Notes under the pieces: model-generated
Told to the model about the DNA's origin: nothing
Databases searched by the model: none
Seen by the model: only the letters and a program-made list of their open reading frames with translations
Position numbers and translations under genes: made by a program
Shown here: one piece after another, positions 27,126 to 37,913 of the stretch
Position numbering within the stretch: position 1 is the stretch's first letter
How the letters are laid out: each line of letters opens with the position of its first letter
NCBI RefSeq assembly: GCF_001315985.1
Contig: NZ_BBBI01000002.1
Location: 164,137-228,136 of the forward strand
DNA: 64,000 nt
Reading direction: 5' to 3'
From: Vulcanisaeta distributa JCM 11216
GTDB lineage: Archaea; Thermoproteota; Thermoprotei; Thermoproteales; Thermocladiaceae

Positions 27126-28808
27126 ATGCAAAGGGAACTGTGGGCATCAATAAGTGAGGGTCAGAGAAGGGCCGTATTGATAAATGCGTTCCTTGGAGCA
27201 CTGCTGGGGGGGTCTATGAATGTATCGTCAGTCGTGATTGCGCTGCCCGCGATACTCAGGGGGGGTATTGGGCTTAGTATTAATACGGCAATTGGCTTCA
27301 TGATAATGGCTTGGATAATGTTCGCATACCCACTGGTGATGGCGATTACCGTAGCCTCATTGGCAGGTTATCCGACATGTATGGTAGGGGGGGTAGGGTG
27401 TTTACCATCGGTGATATCGTATTCACAACAGCATCATTACTGCTGGGTCTAACGCCAGGCTACGGCGCAGTTGCCGGTATTCAAATGGTGACCTACAGGT
27501 TCTTACAGGGGGGGCTGGGTGGCGCGATGATGTTTGGCAATAGCGCCGCATTAATAACCGATGTTTATCCGCCGGAGCGTAGGGGGGGCGTGGCGCAGGG
27601 TATCGTTGGCATATCGTTTAGTGCAGGTAGTATATTGGGCCTGGTGATTGGGGGTTTATTAGCCACGATTAACTGGAGGTGGGTATTCCTGTACAACGTA
27701 CCGATAGGCATTATCAGCATTGTATGGGCGTACAGGAGTGTCTATGGATTACCTGCGGGCTTTGCAAAGGCTAAGATTGATTGGATTGGTGCGTCATTAC
27801 TAACCGTATCATTAGTACTACTGCTCATGGGATTAATGCTATCTATGACACCATATGGAAATTCATCACTAGGCTGGGGTAATCCAATGGTCTGGATACT
27901 GCTTGGTATTGGTGGTGCCCTATTTAGCTCATTATTCTTCATTGAGTCCAAGATCCCAGAGCCAATGCTCAGGGTTAGGCTGTTTAGGATTAGGCAGTTT
28001 ACCTACGGTGTAGTGAGCAGCCTCTTCCTATTCCTCGCCCAGGGTGCCAATGTATTCGTCCTTTCGCTGCTTCTACAGGCGATTTACCTACCGCTTCATG
28101 GTGTCCCATACGCCGACACACCACTTTGGCTGGTATATACCTAATACCAAGTAGCATAACCAACGCCATCTTCGCACCAATAGGCGGTAAGTTACTGAAT
28201 AGGTTTGGTGCCAGGGTTGTATCCACATTAGGCGCAATACTCCTTGCAACTAGCTTTGAATTACTGACGCTACTGCCAATAGCGAACTTCAACTACGTAT
28301 GGTTCGCAGCAATACTACTACTAATGGGTGCTGGCTCGGGCCTATTCCAATCACCGAATCTAGTATCAATACTCAGCGCAGTACCGCCGACGGAGAGGTC
28401 AGCCGCCTCTGGACTAAGGTCAGCAATGCAAAACATAGGCCTATTGATGAGTTTCGCGATATTCCTAACCTTAATCCTGACTGGGGGGGCCTCAACGACA
28501 CTATCGCAATCAATATATAATGCATTATTGAACGCGGGGGGGGTTCCTGCAAACGATGCCAACAGGCTAGTGTCGATTCCACCAGTCTACGCATTATTCG
28601 CGGCGTTTCTCGGTTATGACCCAATAAGGACCCTAATTGAGCAGGCAGGTATATCATTACCAGCCAGTGTATTCAGTAATATCGATAAATTAACCTTCTT
28701 CCCAAGCGCAATAGCCCCCCCTGCAATGGCCGTGGCTTCTACTACGCATACCATACAGCAGCCATACTTGCCGTGCTGGCCGCTGTATTCTCATACCTAA
28801 GGGGGTAA
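27126..28808 (+). CDS. MFS drug exporter, DHA2/EmrB-QacA-like (several frameshifts)
   Basis: About 555 residues and 14 predicted helices. GRLSDMYGRGGRVF is the loop 2-3 signature and VYPPERRGGVAQGI, SILGLVIGGLLATINWRWVF (motif C region) mark the DHA2 drug-proton antiporters. Frame changes occur near 27370, 28130 and 28730; the real C-terminus is YYAYHTAAILAVLAAVFSYLRG-like and ends at 28808. It holds at least seven G7/C7 runs and one G8, the highest density in the window, each adding about one Gly or Pro. Confidence 0.8.
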
Positions 28809-28839
28809 GGAGACATTCCATCATCAATCACTTGAGACC

Positions 28840-29229
28840 ATGCAAGTAAGCGCGAAAAATGCAGTAAAGGCAATTGAACAAGTAAATACGCAGGATCCAG
28901 TAAGTGACAATAAGTCAGTCAATGCCAATAATAGCAATAACGCTGACATTAAATCAGACCCAATACTACGAAAAACCTATGCCGCCTACCTATTAATGAA
29001 CACTGAATTAGGCGAAACCGTATTAAACAATATAACAAGCAGGGAGCTCATCTACGCCATAGCCACCACATCAGGGCTTCCCAATTGGTTCATTAATTTC
29101 GTAAATAGTATTAATAATTGCCAATTTAATGAAGCAATGGTGGAATCATTAATGAAGCACGTAAATGTGCCGGATTGGCTAGGTGAAGTCGTTAATAATT
29201 GGTTAAAAACGAAGTCTCTAAATAAATGA
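28840..29229 (+). CDS. Unknown 129-residue acidic/Asn-rich protein
   Basis: Intact. The N-terminal ~45 residues are low-complexity (N, S, D, K), the rest helical: TYAAYLLMNTELGETVL, ELIYAIATTSGLPNWF, LMKHVNVPDWLGEVV. No membrane helix or motif. It starts 31 bases after the transporter gene on the same strand and may be in its operon. No family recognised. Confidence 0.5.
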   Translation: MQVSAKNAVKAIEQVNTQDPVSDNKSVNANNSNNADIKSDPILRKTYAAYLLMNTELGETVLNNITSRELIYAIATTSGLPNWFINFVNSINNCQFNEAMVESLMKHVNVPDWLGEVVNNWLKTKSLNK

Positions 29230-29591
29230 TAAAATTATTTATTAATGTATATACACTTTACTAATACATTATTTTCAATTTCTAAGCAATACTTCATAGA
29301 TATAGTATGTACGCCTTACTACCGCTCCATAAAACCGCCCTGCCATCACTCAAATACTCAATAGCAGTGTATCCTCTATATATCCTTCTTTCCGTATTTA
29401 CCTGGTTTTTACGTGATTTATCTCTATCCATGAACATTTTCTTATCACCGAACGAAGACTAGGCTTTTCTGTTAATAAATTTATATTGTGAACCGGGTTT
29501 AATCAATATATTAGCTCTTAATAACTATATAAGTTATAAATCACGCAGAATCTAGGATAAGTTTTTATTTCGTTGGCTAATCCATGCTTGA
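29230..29591. other. Gap before the isomerase gene
   Basis: AT-rich. It holds one short minus-strand frame (29294-29431) and, nearer 29592, AT-rich promoter-like sequence (AGTTTTTATTTCG). No RNA recognised. Confidence 0.35.
29294..29431 (-). CDS. Possible 45-residue small protein
   Basis: ATG 29431 opens MDRDKSRKNQVNTERRIY followed by RGYTAIEYLSDGRAVLWSGS and ends at 29294. The strand pattern YTAIEYLSDGRAVLW looks like a real beta-hairpin and the residue mix is protein-like; the basic N-terminus could bind nucleic acid. No family recognised and no clear TATA box. Confidence 0.4.
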   Translation of the reverse strand: MDRDKSRKNQVNTERRIYRGYTAIEYLSDGRAVLWSGSKAYILYL

Positions 29592-30670
29592 ATGATTGAG
29601 AGTAGGAAAGATGACCATATTAGGATTGCGTCAGAACAGAATGTTGAAGAAGGCAATAACCTATTTAACGAGGTGTATTTAATTCACATGGCACTGCCTG
29701 AGATTGATCTTGATGATGTAGATACGGCCATAAACATATTCAACAAGAGACTATCATTCCCATTCATAATTGGCGCAATGACTGGCGGTACGGAGACTGC
29801 CGAGAAAATAAACGCCACACTTGCTAAGTGCGCTGAGGAGTTTGGTATTGGCATGTACGTTGGCTCCCAGAGGGTCGCCATTGTTAAGCCTGAGACGGCT
29901 AGGAGCTTTAGGGTCGTTGCTGAGAATGCTCCGACAGCCTCAAGATAGCCAACCTGGGTGCTCCACAGGTCTCTAGGCTTGATGAGAAGGTGCTCGGTGA
30001 TTGGGTCTCGCAGGCGATAGACATGATTAATGCTGACGCAATAGCCATCCACCTGAACCCTGCCCAGGAGGTTTTTCAACCTGAGGGTGAGCCCTGGTTT
30101 AGAGGCGTCATTGATAAGCTTAGGTTCATTAAGAAGGTGGCTAATAGGCCGCTAATCGTTAAGGAGGTTGGTAATGGAATATCCATGGAGGTTGCTAGGA
30201 TGCTTGCATCTAAGGTTGGTCCAGATGCGATTGATGTTGCAGGTACTGGAGGTACGTCATTCATAAGGATTGAGAGCATAAGGGCGGGTACGATGAGCGA
30301 GGCTGATGTATTCAATGGCTGGGGGGGAATACCGACGGCAATATCTATTTGCGAGGTTAGGAGCGTTTATGATGGCGTGGTAATTGCGTCGGGTGGTGTT
30401 AGGAGTGGACTTGATGGCGCCAAGGCGATAGCCATCGGGGCGAACGCCTTCTCAATGTCGAGGCCGCTCCTCCTGGCTGCGCTTAAGGGGTATGATGAAA
30501 CCAAGAGGTTCATTGGTAGGTTACTTAAGGAGTTTAGGATTGCCATGTTTCTCACGGGTTCAAAAAACATTAATGACCTTAGTAAGGCACCCATTGTTTT
30601 TGGCCCGGCAATAATCTCCTGGCTCAGTCAAAGGGGCATACAGTGCAGGCACATCAGGCATGGTAAGTAA
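29592..30670 (+). CDS. fni: Type II isopentenyl-diphosphate delta-isomerase (one frameshift)
   Basis: About 360 residues, FMN enzyme converting IPP to DMAPP for archaeal lipids. [47 protein letters not shown] and VAGTGGTSF are the family landmarks. One base (A) is missing near 29932, so [15 protein letters not shown] is split. G7 at 30321 inserts a Gly: NGWGGIPT where the family has WGIPT. Catalytic Gln (AQEVFQPEG) is present. Confidence 0.95.
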
Positions 30671-30740
30671 TATAATTGTCATAATTCCTAAGAGTTAGCA
30701 TAAGCATTTTATAGATAAGACATTGACTCATAGGTAGGTT

Positions 30741-31163
30741 ATGTCTATTCAGGGTATTTCATGCCCAAGGTGTGGCTCGAGAAGGATAGCCATCGTCGTC
30801 TCAGACGCATTAACATTCAAGTGCCTGGACTGCGGTTATACCTGGTCACCAAACCTACCTGCCCAGGGCCTTGTTCACACTAGGTCCGGTGATGTTCACT
30901 GGACTGAGGTTAAGAAGATCATGGAGGATGCCATAAACTACGTCATAGGTCTGCTGAGTGGTGGCTTGATCAACTGCAATGACGTTATTAATAAGGTTCA
31001 GGAGAAGTATGGGAATTACCTGTCATCACGTGAAATCCTTAGAGTCATAATTAATGGGGCTAAGAAATATCTTGAGGAGATTAGGTATAAGGACGCTAAT
31101 AAATACTCGGTATTAGCCACGGAATTAAGTAAATGCAAGGAATTAATAAGCAAGAGGGAGTAA
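30741..31163 (+). CDS. Zinc-ribbon protein
   Basis: 140 residues, intact. CPRCGSRRIAIVVSDALTFKCLDCGYTW at residues 8-35 is a four-Cys zinc ribbon (CxxC-17-CxxC), as in TFIIS/TFB-like or nucleic-acid-binding ribbons; the rest is helical with a SREILRVIINGAKKYLEE segment. It sits between IPP isomerase and the converging uL2 gene. Probably a nucleic-acid-associated factor; no closer identification. Confidence 0.65.
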   Translation: MSIQGISCPRCGSRRIAIVVSDALTFKCLDCGYTWSPNLPAQGLVHTRSGDVHWTEVKKIMEDAINYVIGLLSGGLINCNDVINKVQEKYGNYLSSREILRVIINGAKKYLEEIRYKDANKYSVLATELSKCKELISKRE

Positions 31164-31165
31164 CC

Positions 31166-31988
31166 TTATTCTGACGGCATTGCACTCGTCCTCTTGTTCT
31201 TAAGTCTCGTCTTCTTCGAATAACCAGACGCCCAAACCCTCTTACTCCTTGGCACAATCTGTGGACACCTCCTACCAGTACACCTAGACGCTATGAAGCC
31301 GACCTTCTGGCCAGGCGGCGCAGTCCTAGGCACCGGAGTACCACCCTTCTGGTGACTACCGCCACCATGTGGGTGAGCATATGCATTCATTGCCTTACCC
31401 CTAACCAATGGGTACTTCCAGGACTTAGCCAGCGACCTGTAGTACTTAGCGCCTGCCTTAAGCATCGGCTTCTCGATCCTACCGCCACCAGCCACTATAC
31501 CCACCGTTGCCCTGGCCCTCGAGTCTACCTCCATAACCTTACCACTGGGTAATTGAACAACTGTGGTACTGTCCTTATGGATGAGGACGACAGCGTAGGT
31601 GCCGCCTGACCTGACGAATTTGCCACCATCATTAATCCTCTTCTCAATGTTATAGATCATGGAGCCCTCGGGAATCTTGCCGAGCGGCAGTATGTTGCCT
31701 GGCATTGGCTTGGCCGCCGCGCCGATCTCAATAATCTGCCCAACATACATGCCCTCAGCCGCGTAATTTAGGAATTCCCTACCATCCTCAAGCGCTATCC
31801 TAGCCACAGGGGGCATTGAGCCCCCCCGGTACATGCATCAACTCCTTGACAACGCCCCCCCTAATTACGCCATTAAGCTCGGCATCACTCATTGGTAAAT
31901 ACCTAACAGGACCCTCCCTAATCCAGCTTGGGCTTCTGAACTGCGAACCACCTCTCCCTCGTCTTTGCACCAGTATTTTCTTGCCCAC
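31166..31988 (-). CDS. rpl2: Large-subunit ribosomal protein uL2 (one frameshift)
   Basis: About 250 residues. GTG start at 31988 gives VGKKILVQRRGRGG; then SQFRSPSW, AHPHGGGSH and APPGQKVG are universal uL2 motifs near the peptidyl-transferase centre. A run of four G reads as five (31809-31813), splitting GLNAPVARIALEDG. Runs of seven at ~31826 and ~31853 add single residues (PGGLN, RGGVV). Convergent with the zinc-ribbon gene. Confidence 0.95.
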
Positions 31989-32053
31989 GGTTAATCCCGT
32001 TAATGGTGATGGGTAGTGGGTTTTTAAATATTTACATTGATGGGTAATGCGGA

Positions 32054-32599
32054 ATGAAGGATTCGAAGAATCAGGAGAAGACAATAATCGTTAGGAAGAC
32101 GGGTACTGATGAGTATAGCCTCATCAAGATTAATAATGGTGATGTTCATGAATTTGAGGAGAAGGGTATTGGCGATGTGAGGGATGGGACAATGATCCTA
32201 AGGCCCATAGAGCTCGTGTACCTGTCCATAATTGGGTACAGGGTGATGATTGATGGCAATGAGGCTGGCGTGAATGAGTTGATAAGGGAGGTTAAGAATC
32301 CACACGCCTTAACGGTGTACCTGGACATGAGGAAGAGGGGGGGTTACTTCATAAAGCCCGTGGTTAATGGCCCCCGTGGACTTCCTGGTGTGGGATAAGG
32401 GTAAGAGCCTGTGAATTCGAGCCCGAGGTACATGATTAAGATAGTCACTGAGGGGTTGGGCATACAGGTAATGGAATTACTAAATGTGCTGAAGTACAGC
32501 GAGGGTATGGGTGCGCAGTTGGTCCTTGCGCTCGTGAGCTCTGAGGGGGTTATCACTTATTATAAGGCATTCACATTTAAGCCTGCTAAGGGTGGTTGA
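32054..32599 (+). CDS. tRNA-splicing endonuclease, structural (beta) subunit-like (two frameshifts)
   Basis: About 180 residues. YLDMRKRGYFIKP, VDFLVWDKGKS, SSPRYMIKIVTEG, and AQLVLALVSSEGVITYY follow the EndA C-terminal nuclease fold, but the catalytic Tyr/His/Lys set is not fully evident (RYM in place of HA), as expected of the crenarchaeal structural subunit. Five C where four fit (32371-32375) and a missing C near 32414 split the gene. It matters locally: two of the three tRNAs in this window have introns. Confidence 0.7.
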
Positions 32600-32602
32600 T
32601 TC

Positions 32603-32905
32603 ATGGTCACGATTAAGGACATAGAGCAGGTATTAACTATGGTTAGGAACAAGGGGGGGCTTAAAGTCATCATTAGGCTGAGGAAGTCGAGGAACATGAT
32701 CGCCCTTGAGAGGGAGATTAGGGCCCTGAGCCCTGAGGGTAATTACGTGGCCTGGGCTTCGGCATTCCCAGCACCGCCTCATCAGATCATTGATGCGTAT
32801 GGGATAGCCTCGATAGAGATTTACTGCAGAGGTGAATTGATTAAGCAGTTGAGTGATTGGAGGGAACTAGTCAAGGAGCTTCAGTCACTGAATGAGTGCC
32901 ATTAA
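32603..32905 (+). CDS. Unknown conserved-looking 100-residue protein
   Basis: Intact; ATG three bases after the endonuclease gene, so co-transcribed. Basic strand VIIRLRKSRNMIALEREI, a loop SAFPAPPHQIIDAYG and a helical end. The neighbour relation suggests an RNA-linked job, but no motif proves it. It overlaps the converging radical SAM gene by four bases. G7 at 32653 adds a Gly (NKGGL). Confidence 0.55.
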   Translation: MVTIKDIEQVLTMVRNKGGLKVIIRLRKSRNMIALEREIRALSPEGNYVAWASAFPAPPHQIIDAYGIASIEIYCRGELIKQLSDWRELVKELQSLNECH

Positions 32906-33834
32906 CCACTCTCTACATCGTACTCCTTACCGCCAATCCTCAACTTAATGACAACGCCACCCTCGCTCTTACTCTCCACGGTACCGTCATCAAGCACAAC
33001 CTCATTCCCGTCACTAACCCTCATATTAATCCTAAACAGCCTAGCACCGATTTGGGCCAGGTCCTTATAGCGGGATGTGCATACGTTAACGTTTATCCAG
33101 GGCCACCTCCTCCTAATCTCACTGGCTATTTTAATGCCGGCATCAATACTGCCCATGACACTACCGTCGGGCCCCGGTTTATAGCCCATGCTTATCAAAT
33201 TATTTATGTTTGCGGGGGGGCTTACGTCAAGTTCGTTCAAGTTCACAAAGCTTATCAAGCCATTATTAATGAGTAGTTCAGCAACCTTAACAATATCATC
33301 CTCGAACCTGGGCAGGGCAGGCACCTCAAGGCCAAGCTCAATACCCGCGTCCTTAAGTACCTTAAGTAGGCCTAGTTTACCGTTTAATTGCGTTGGGTTT
33401 GTTGCGTGTATCCTGACCTCATCAATGCCACTACTCGCCAGTTTCCTAATGGCAATCTCACTGGCGTTCAAGACATGCGTATACATATGTATGTGAAAGC
33501 CCCCCCGTCCATAAACGTCCTTGAGCAGTTTCACCAACGTAACCACCCTATCAACAACCATTATTGGATCACCACCCGTGATCGCCAACCCATTTGACCC
33601 AGCCCTATCCAACTCATCAATTATGTCACCTGGGAACTTATTGACTGGCCTATCGTTAATGAACATGACGTCCCTGCCAAACCTATCCCTATTGACTGGG
33701 CAGTAGAAGCAATTCAGTGGGCATAGGCCCGTTATGAAGAGCACACTCTTAATGCCCAGTTGGCACTGCCTACATCCCCCCCTTGCCAATTCACCAAAAA
33801 CTATGTTAAGCCTATTCATGTATCGAGGGATCAA
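32902..33834 (-). CDS. Radical SAM protein, COG2108-like
   Basis: 310 residues, intact. Two cysteines at CRQC precede GLCPLNCFYCPVNRD (Cys-x3-Cys-x2-Cys, near residue 37), then GLAITGGDPI and EVRIHATNPTQ. The short Cys-rich lead-in plus the core match archaeal COG2108 radical SAM proteins of unknown substrate. Runs of seven insert residues at ARGGC, GRGGF and SPPAN without breaking the frame. It converges with the small gene at 32603. Confidence 0.8.
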   Translation of the reverse strand: MIPRYMNRLNIVFGELARGGCRQCQLGIKSVLFITGLCPLNCFYCPVNRDRFGRDVMFINDRPVNKFPGDIIDELDRAGSNGLAITGGDPIMVVDRVVTLVKLLKDVYGRGGFHIHMYTHVLNASEIAIRKLASSGIDEVRIHATNPTQLNGKLGLLKVLKDAGIELGLEVPALPRFEDDIVKVAELLINNGLISFVNLNELDVSPPANINNLISMGYKPGPDGSVMGSIDAGIKIASEIRRRWPWINVNVCTSRYKDLAQIGARLFRINMRVSDGNEVVLDDGTVESKSEGGVVIKLRIGGKEYDVESG

Positions 33835-33947
33835 TTAATCCTCCCTAATTAATCTTACATTTTTATTCCCCCCCTAACTTAATCATATTATTAAGTTTTG
33901 CATAATGTTTTAGTACTATGTTCTTTTTATGCTTTTTAGAGGTATTG

Positions 33948-34487
33948 ATGGGTAAAGTTTATAAAAAATATTTAAAAATAAATCCCGTGAGTAAACAAGA
34001 AGAGGTAAGGTCTGCTGGTACACTTGGTTTCATAGGCGGCATATTAACCTTCATACCATATGCCGATGTCGTGGGCTTTATACTCGTGCTAATAGCTTTG
34101 CATCAATTATCAAAGGCCTACAATAACAATGAAATCTGGAGAAATGCAATAGTGGCGGTGATTATCTCAATAGTCGGTGCCGTTATTGCCATATTTTCAT
34201 TCATAGGCGTAATAGCTTTTTTGTCGTCCATAAACGCTGGAACGTATGCTAGCGTTGGAACTATAATTGCGTGGGTTCTTGGCCTATATGCAATTGCGGT
34301 AATAAGTGGATACTTCTGGAGAAATGCCTATGCAGCTCTTGCATCCTCAAGCAATGTGAGTGAGTTCGCCAGCGCCTCGAGGTGGTATTGGTGGGGCTCG
34401 CTGTTGACCATAGTGATTGTTGGTGCCATACTATTGATAGTTGCTGATATATACGCGATACTTGGTTATTATAGGCTATCACGATGA
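33948..34487 (+). CDS. DUF996 membrane protein
   Basis: 179 residues from ATG 33948 (an ATG at 33918 is in frame but adds hydrophobic residues before MGKVYKKYLK). EEVRSAGTLGFIGGILTFIPY, then LVLIALHQLSKAYNNNEIWRN and four to five membrane helices are the pattern of DUF996, a family of crenarchaeal and bacterial membrane proteins of unknown function. Intact and without G/C runs of seven. Confidence 0.7.
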   Translation: MGKVYKKYLKINPVSKQEEVRSAGTLGFIGGILTFIPYADVVGFILVLIALHQLSKAYNNNEIWRNAIVAVIISIVGAVIAIFSFIGVIAFLSSINAGTYASVGTIIAWVLGLYAIAVISGYFWRNAYAALASSSNVSEFASASRWYWWGSLLTIVIVGAILLIVADIYAILGYYRLSR

Positions 34488-34537
34488 TGTGTTTAGCAAA
34501 GGTTAGGTATTTTAAATTAATCAATACGTAGGTACTG

Positions 34538-35130
34538 ATGTACAGGTTTAAAAGTACGTTAATTGCCTTCCTATTATCAACAGTGTTCACCATACCCATA
34601 TTCATAGCCATGAGTATTAACCAGGTAACCTATGAAGTAATGGTAGCGCTGTTGGGTAGTACGTGGCCGCCAATAACCCCCCCCTGGGGCTTCATAACAG
34701 CCATATTCGCACACCCAACATTTGAGGACTACCTATTCGACATGCTCACCCTATGGATGATTGGGCCGTACTTCGAGACGGTGTTCGGAACCAGGAACTT
34801 CTGGTTAACCTTCATGCTCAGTGGCGTAGCTCGTCGCTCTCGCCAATACTTTACTACGTAATGGGGACGCCCGTCCTCGTTGGTGGTTCGTCAGGCGCGT
34901 TATTTGGCCTGATTGGCTTCATAATAGCTACGCCGCATAGGGGCGTGATACTGGCGAACCCAATAAACATAATAGCGATAATATTCCTACTATCACCACT
35001 GGCCTTCGCCTTCGGCATAGCATATCTAGGTCACTTGCTCGGCTTTATCGTGGGCATATTAATTGGTTACCTATACGTGAAGAGAGAACAACGCTTTAAT
35101 TATGTAAAGTATTTCAGCTTTACTAATTAA
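34538..35130 (+). CDS. Rhomboid-family intramembrane serine protease (one frameshift)
   Basis: About 190 residues, six helices. GGSSGALFGLIGF holds the catalytic serine (GxSG) and AYLGHLLGFIVG the catalytic histidine two helices later; PWGFITAIFAHP is the conserved loop 1 region. The frame breaks near 34830 (SGVA then SSLSPILYYV). C8 at 34677-34684 fits C5 plus three, giving TPPWG for TPWG. It cleaves membrane-protein substrates within the bilayer; substrates unknown. Confidence 0.85.
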
Positions 35131-35199
35131 TGAAGCTACTTGGAATAGAAACAATAATACTTAATAATATATTTAAAGTATTTAAAGTAGTGTATTGAT

Positions 35200-36998
35200 A
35201 TGCTAGGTATAGGCCTTAAATACGTAATACTCGCATCAATAACAATCCTGCTGGCCATAACAATAACAGCCAACGCAAGTCAGGTGGAACACCCATGGAT
35301 CTACAACATGACGACACCCCTCGGTAAGGACCCATTCATTACGTACAACGGCTTCTACTCCTTCGAAGCATACCAACCACTACCACCAAGTACTAAGCCC
35401 AAAGTAATTCATGTATTTACAAATGCCGTATTCCCATATCAACTAAATAATGCCTACGCGGTTGTACCACAGAACAGCAGTGTGTGCATACCCTCAGGCA
35501 CATATAGTCTCATTGTACTGAATGTGACAATAACGGAGACCGGTGGTACCCAATATGACAGGCCATTGTATATATTCGTCAATGGAGTACCCGTGTTCTG
35601 GGGTTCAACGCAGGAGATCTTGAACTCAACGGCTTGGTCGGACCTGACGATATTTGAGAACATGCTCGCAGGTTCATGCGTTACCTTCAAGGCGTTACTA
35701 CCCAATTGGATTGTGCCTAGCATAGGCGTTACGGGTTACTACGTAGTCAACGTGACGCTGTATCTATACCCAGGGCCTGAGCCCAGCGGCTTGCCCAATT
35801 ACTTCATACCAATTGCGCCCAATTCCTATGGAGTATCCCTGATAGGCTTAACCCATTACATGACGAGGTGACGTTCATAACAAACATACCCAGTGGGACG
35901 TATAGGGCCGCGCTGCTCATGTACATGGAGGGCGGTGAACTAGATGAGTTCTGGTACACCAACGAACCAGCTACTCGCGAGCTCCTTATTTACTACAATA
36001 ATTACTTGGCCGCGGTCTTCAACCCATTTGAGACCATATACACCGGAGGCATTGACCCATTCATGTGGAAGCCCATGCCATCAATAAACACGTTGTCATT
36101 CCATAACCCATACATGGCTGACATAACTCCGTTACTCGCCACGGGCATAAGCAACGTTAACATCACGTTGACAATGACGAACCTATACGAGGCATACGAA
36201 TTGACTGAGTCGCCTTACTTCACCTGGACCGTATCGGGAGTACTCATGCTATGGGTTAATGAATCAAACCCAATGGTTGGCGGTCAATTGATAACTGCGT
36301 ACTCAAGATTTTACGACTCAGGGCCCATATTCTCGACGACACCCACGGGTTTGACGGAGTACATGGAGTATGGTAATTACACGTTGAATTACGTATCGAA
36401 ATTGGTCTTTGAACATGGCGTTGAGGTGGCGTCATCAGAGCAGTCGGGCGTGTTTAATGCCTATCAATTATTCAATGCCATAATGGAGTACGGCACATTA
36501 AGTGAAAACTTCACCGAATCATCGACGGAGAACATAAATGGTATCGACCAATTCACAATGAGCCTCGCCTATAAGTACCCAATTGTATTTAACGTAACCG
36601 CCTACATAACACCACTGGCACCGCCAACCTCATACCCATACCCAGCCGCGTATACTCAATATGCCACAGTTAACCTGGGAATGGATGCGCATGAGCACTA
36701 CTCATTGCCGGGTATGGACTACGAGACAGATGCACTCGAATCCCTCAACTCCTACGGCTTCATGAACCTGACACTACAAATAATTAATCCATACGGCGGC
36801 GCAGTGGTCACAGGAATATCCGGAAACTACGCTAGGACTAGTAAGGACTTAACGGCGGTTCACACCTACTCATACCCAACTGGTATACCCGGCTACCTGG
36901 AGAAGTTCAGTGCATTGGCAATATCGCCAAACGCCACAGACCTAATTGGTTATTACCAATACGTAATGCTGAGACTAATGAGGCTAGGCAGCGATTGA
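35200..36998 (+). CDS. Secreted PNGase A-like amidase (one frameshift)
   Basis: About 598 residues with a signal peptide (VILASITILLAITITANA). YRAALLMYMEGGELDEFWYTNEP and then ETIYTGGIDPFMWKPMPSI, ADITPLL match the core of peptide-N4-(N-acetyl-beta-glucosaminyl)asparagine amidase A, which removes N-glycans from glycoproteins; family members are mainly plant, fungal and bacterial. Many N-x-S/T sites. The frame changes near 35868 (HYMTR then VTFITNIPSGTY). It is preceded by a TATA-like TATATTTAAAG. Function in an archaeon is inference. Confidence 0.75.
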
Positions 36999-37073
36999 CA
37001 AATTAGTTAGGGTTAGAATCTTAAAATCATCATGAATCAAAAATAATCCTAATTCGAAACCTGGTTAATTAAC

Positions 37074-37083
37074 ACATATAAAG
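37074..37083 (+). promoter_or_regulatory. TATA box for the gene at 37110
   Basis: ACATATAAAG ends 26 bases before ATG 37110. Confidence 0.5.
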
Positions 37084-37109
37084 ACATTGCTGCATGAGTA
37101 TAATAGGAT

Positions 37110-37808
37110 ATGAGTAAGGCGTTGGTCATTATAATAATGTCAGTTGCAATATTGGCGGTAATGCTGGTCATGTTTATGCTCATCTACGGCATACCCGTAA
37201 AAACCCTAAAATTACTCTTTATGGCCTTATTACCAGAAATAGAACGAATGTACGCACCCACAGCATGTCCTTATTATAATGGTTATTGGTTCACGAACAA
37301 TTATAACATCGCCATGATATTGAGATCAGGAAACAACTCAATAACCGTTGGTAAGAACTCGATCACATACATAGGTATTGATTACTCCTCTAAAGATACG
37401 TACATCTTCATAATAAATAAGCCAAGAGGGGTATTAATATTCACGTACTTTCCAGGGATACCCTCACCAATCGTAATGCCCAATGCCAGTGGCACTATGA
37501 AAATTATGATCGTAAACTCAACCCTATACCTCGCAGTAAATTCAAGCAAGCCACTGAAACTCAACCCCCCCTACCCGCCATACTCATTGGGTAATTACGT
37601 AAATATGCACATAGACTCCCTAGCATGCGTACCGGCGCATAATGTGTATGATGGGTATGTGTATGTCTACGTATTCTTCATAGAGCAAACATTAGGTTGG
37701 AATCCAACATTGGGTATATACCTCATGTCGAACTGCACGCTTTACGACCTAAGTAATTGCAATTATCACAGCGAGACTGTCTACATATACTTCAGGGAGA
37801 GCAGTTAA
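37110..37808 (+). CDS. Membrane-anchored surface protein, unknown
   Basis: 232 residues, intact. One N-terminal helix (LVIIIMSVAILAVMLVMFMLIYG) and a beta-rich outer domain with three cysteines (CPYYNG, SNCTLYDLSNC) that may form disulfides and several glycosylation sites. It follows the PNGase A-like gene on the same strand but has its own TATA box. No family recognised. Confidence 0.55.
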   Translation: MSKALVIIIMSVAILAVMLVMFMLIYGIPVKTLKLLFMALLPEIERMYAPTACPYYNGYWFTNNYNIAMILRSGNNSITVGKNSITYIGIDYSSKDTYIFIINKPRGVLIFTYFPGIPSPIVMPNASGTMKIMIVNSTLYLAVNSSKPLKLNPPYPPYSLGNYVNMHIDSLACVPAHNVYDGYVYVYVFFIEQTLGWNPTLGIYLMSNCTLYDLSNCNYHSETVYIYFRESS

Positions 37809-37866
37809 GGTCATTCGTGACCCCCCCATCATCACCAGGTCAGTGGCGGCACAACCCAATCACTAA
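37809..37866 (-). ncRNA. Possible box C/D sRNA with G7 in a guide
   Basis: Minus strand: TGATTG (37857-37862), 13 bases, CTGA (37840-37843), 5 bases, TGATGA (37829-37834), a 14-base guide containing G7, ATGA (37811-37814). If G7 were G4 the second guide would be about 11 bases, the normal length. C and D boxes are imperfect. Confidence 0.4.
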
Positions 37867-37913
37867 AGTAAACCAACGCACTGGGTACTTAATCCTTAAG
37901 TCGTTACTCACTC

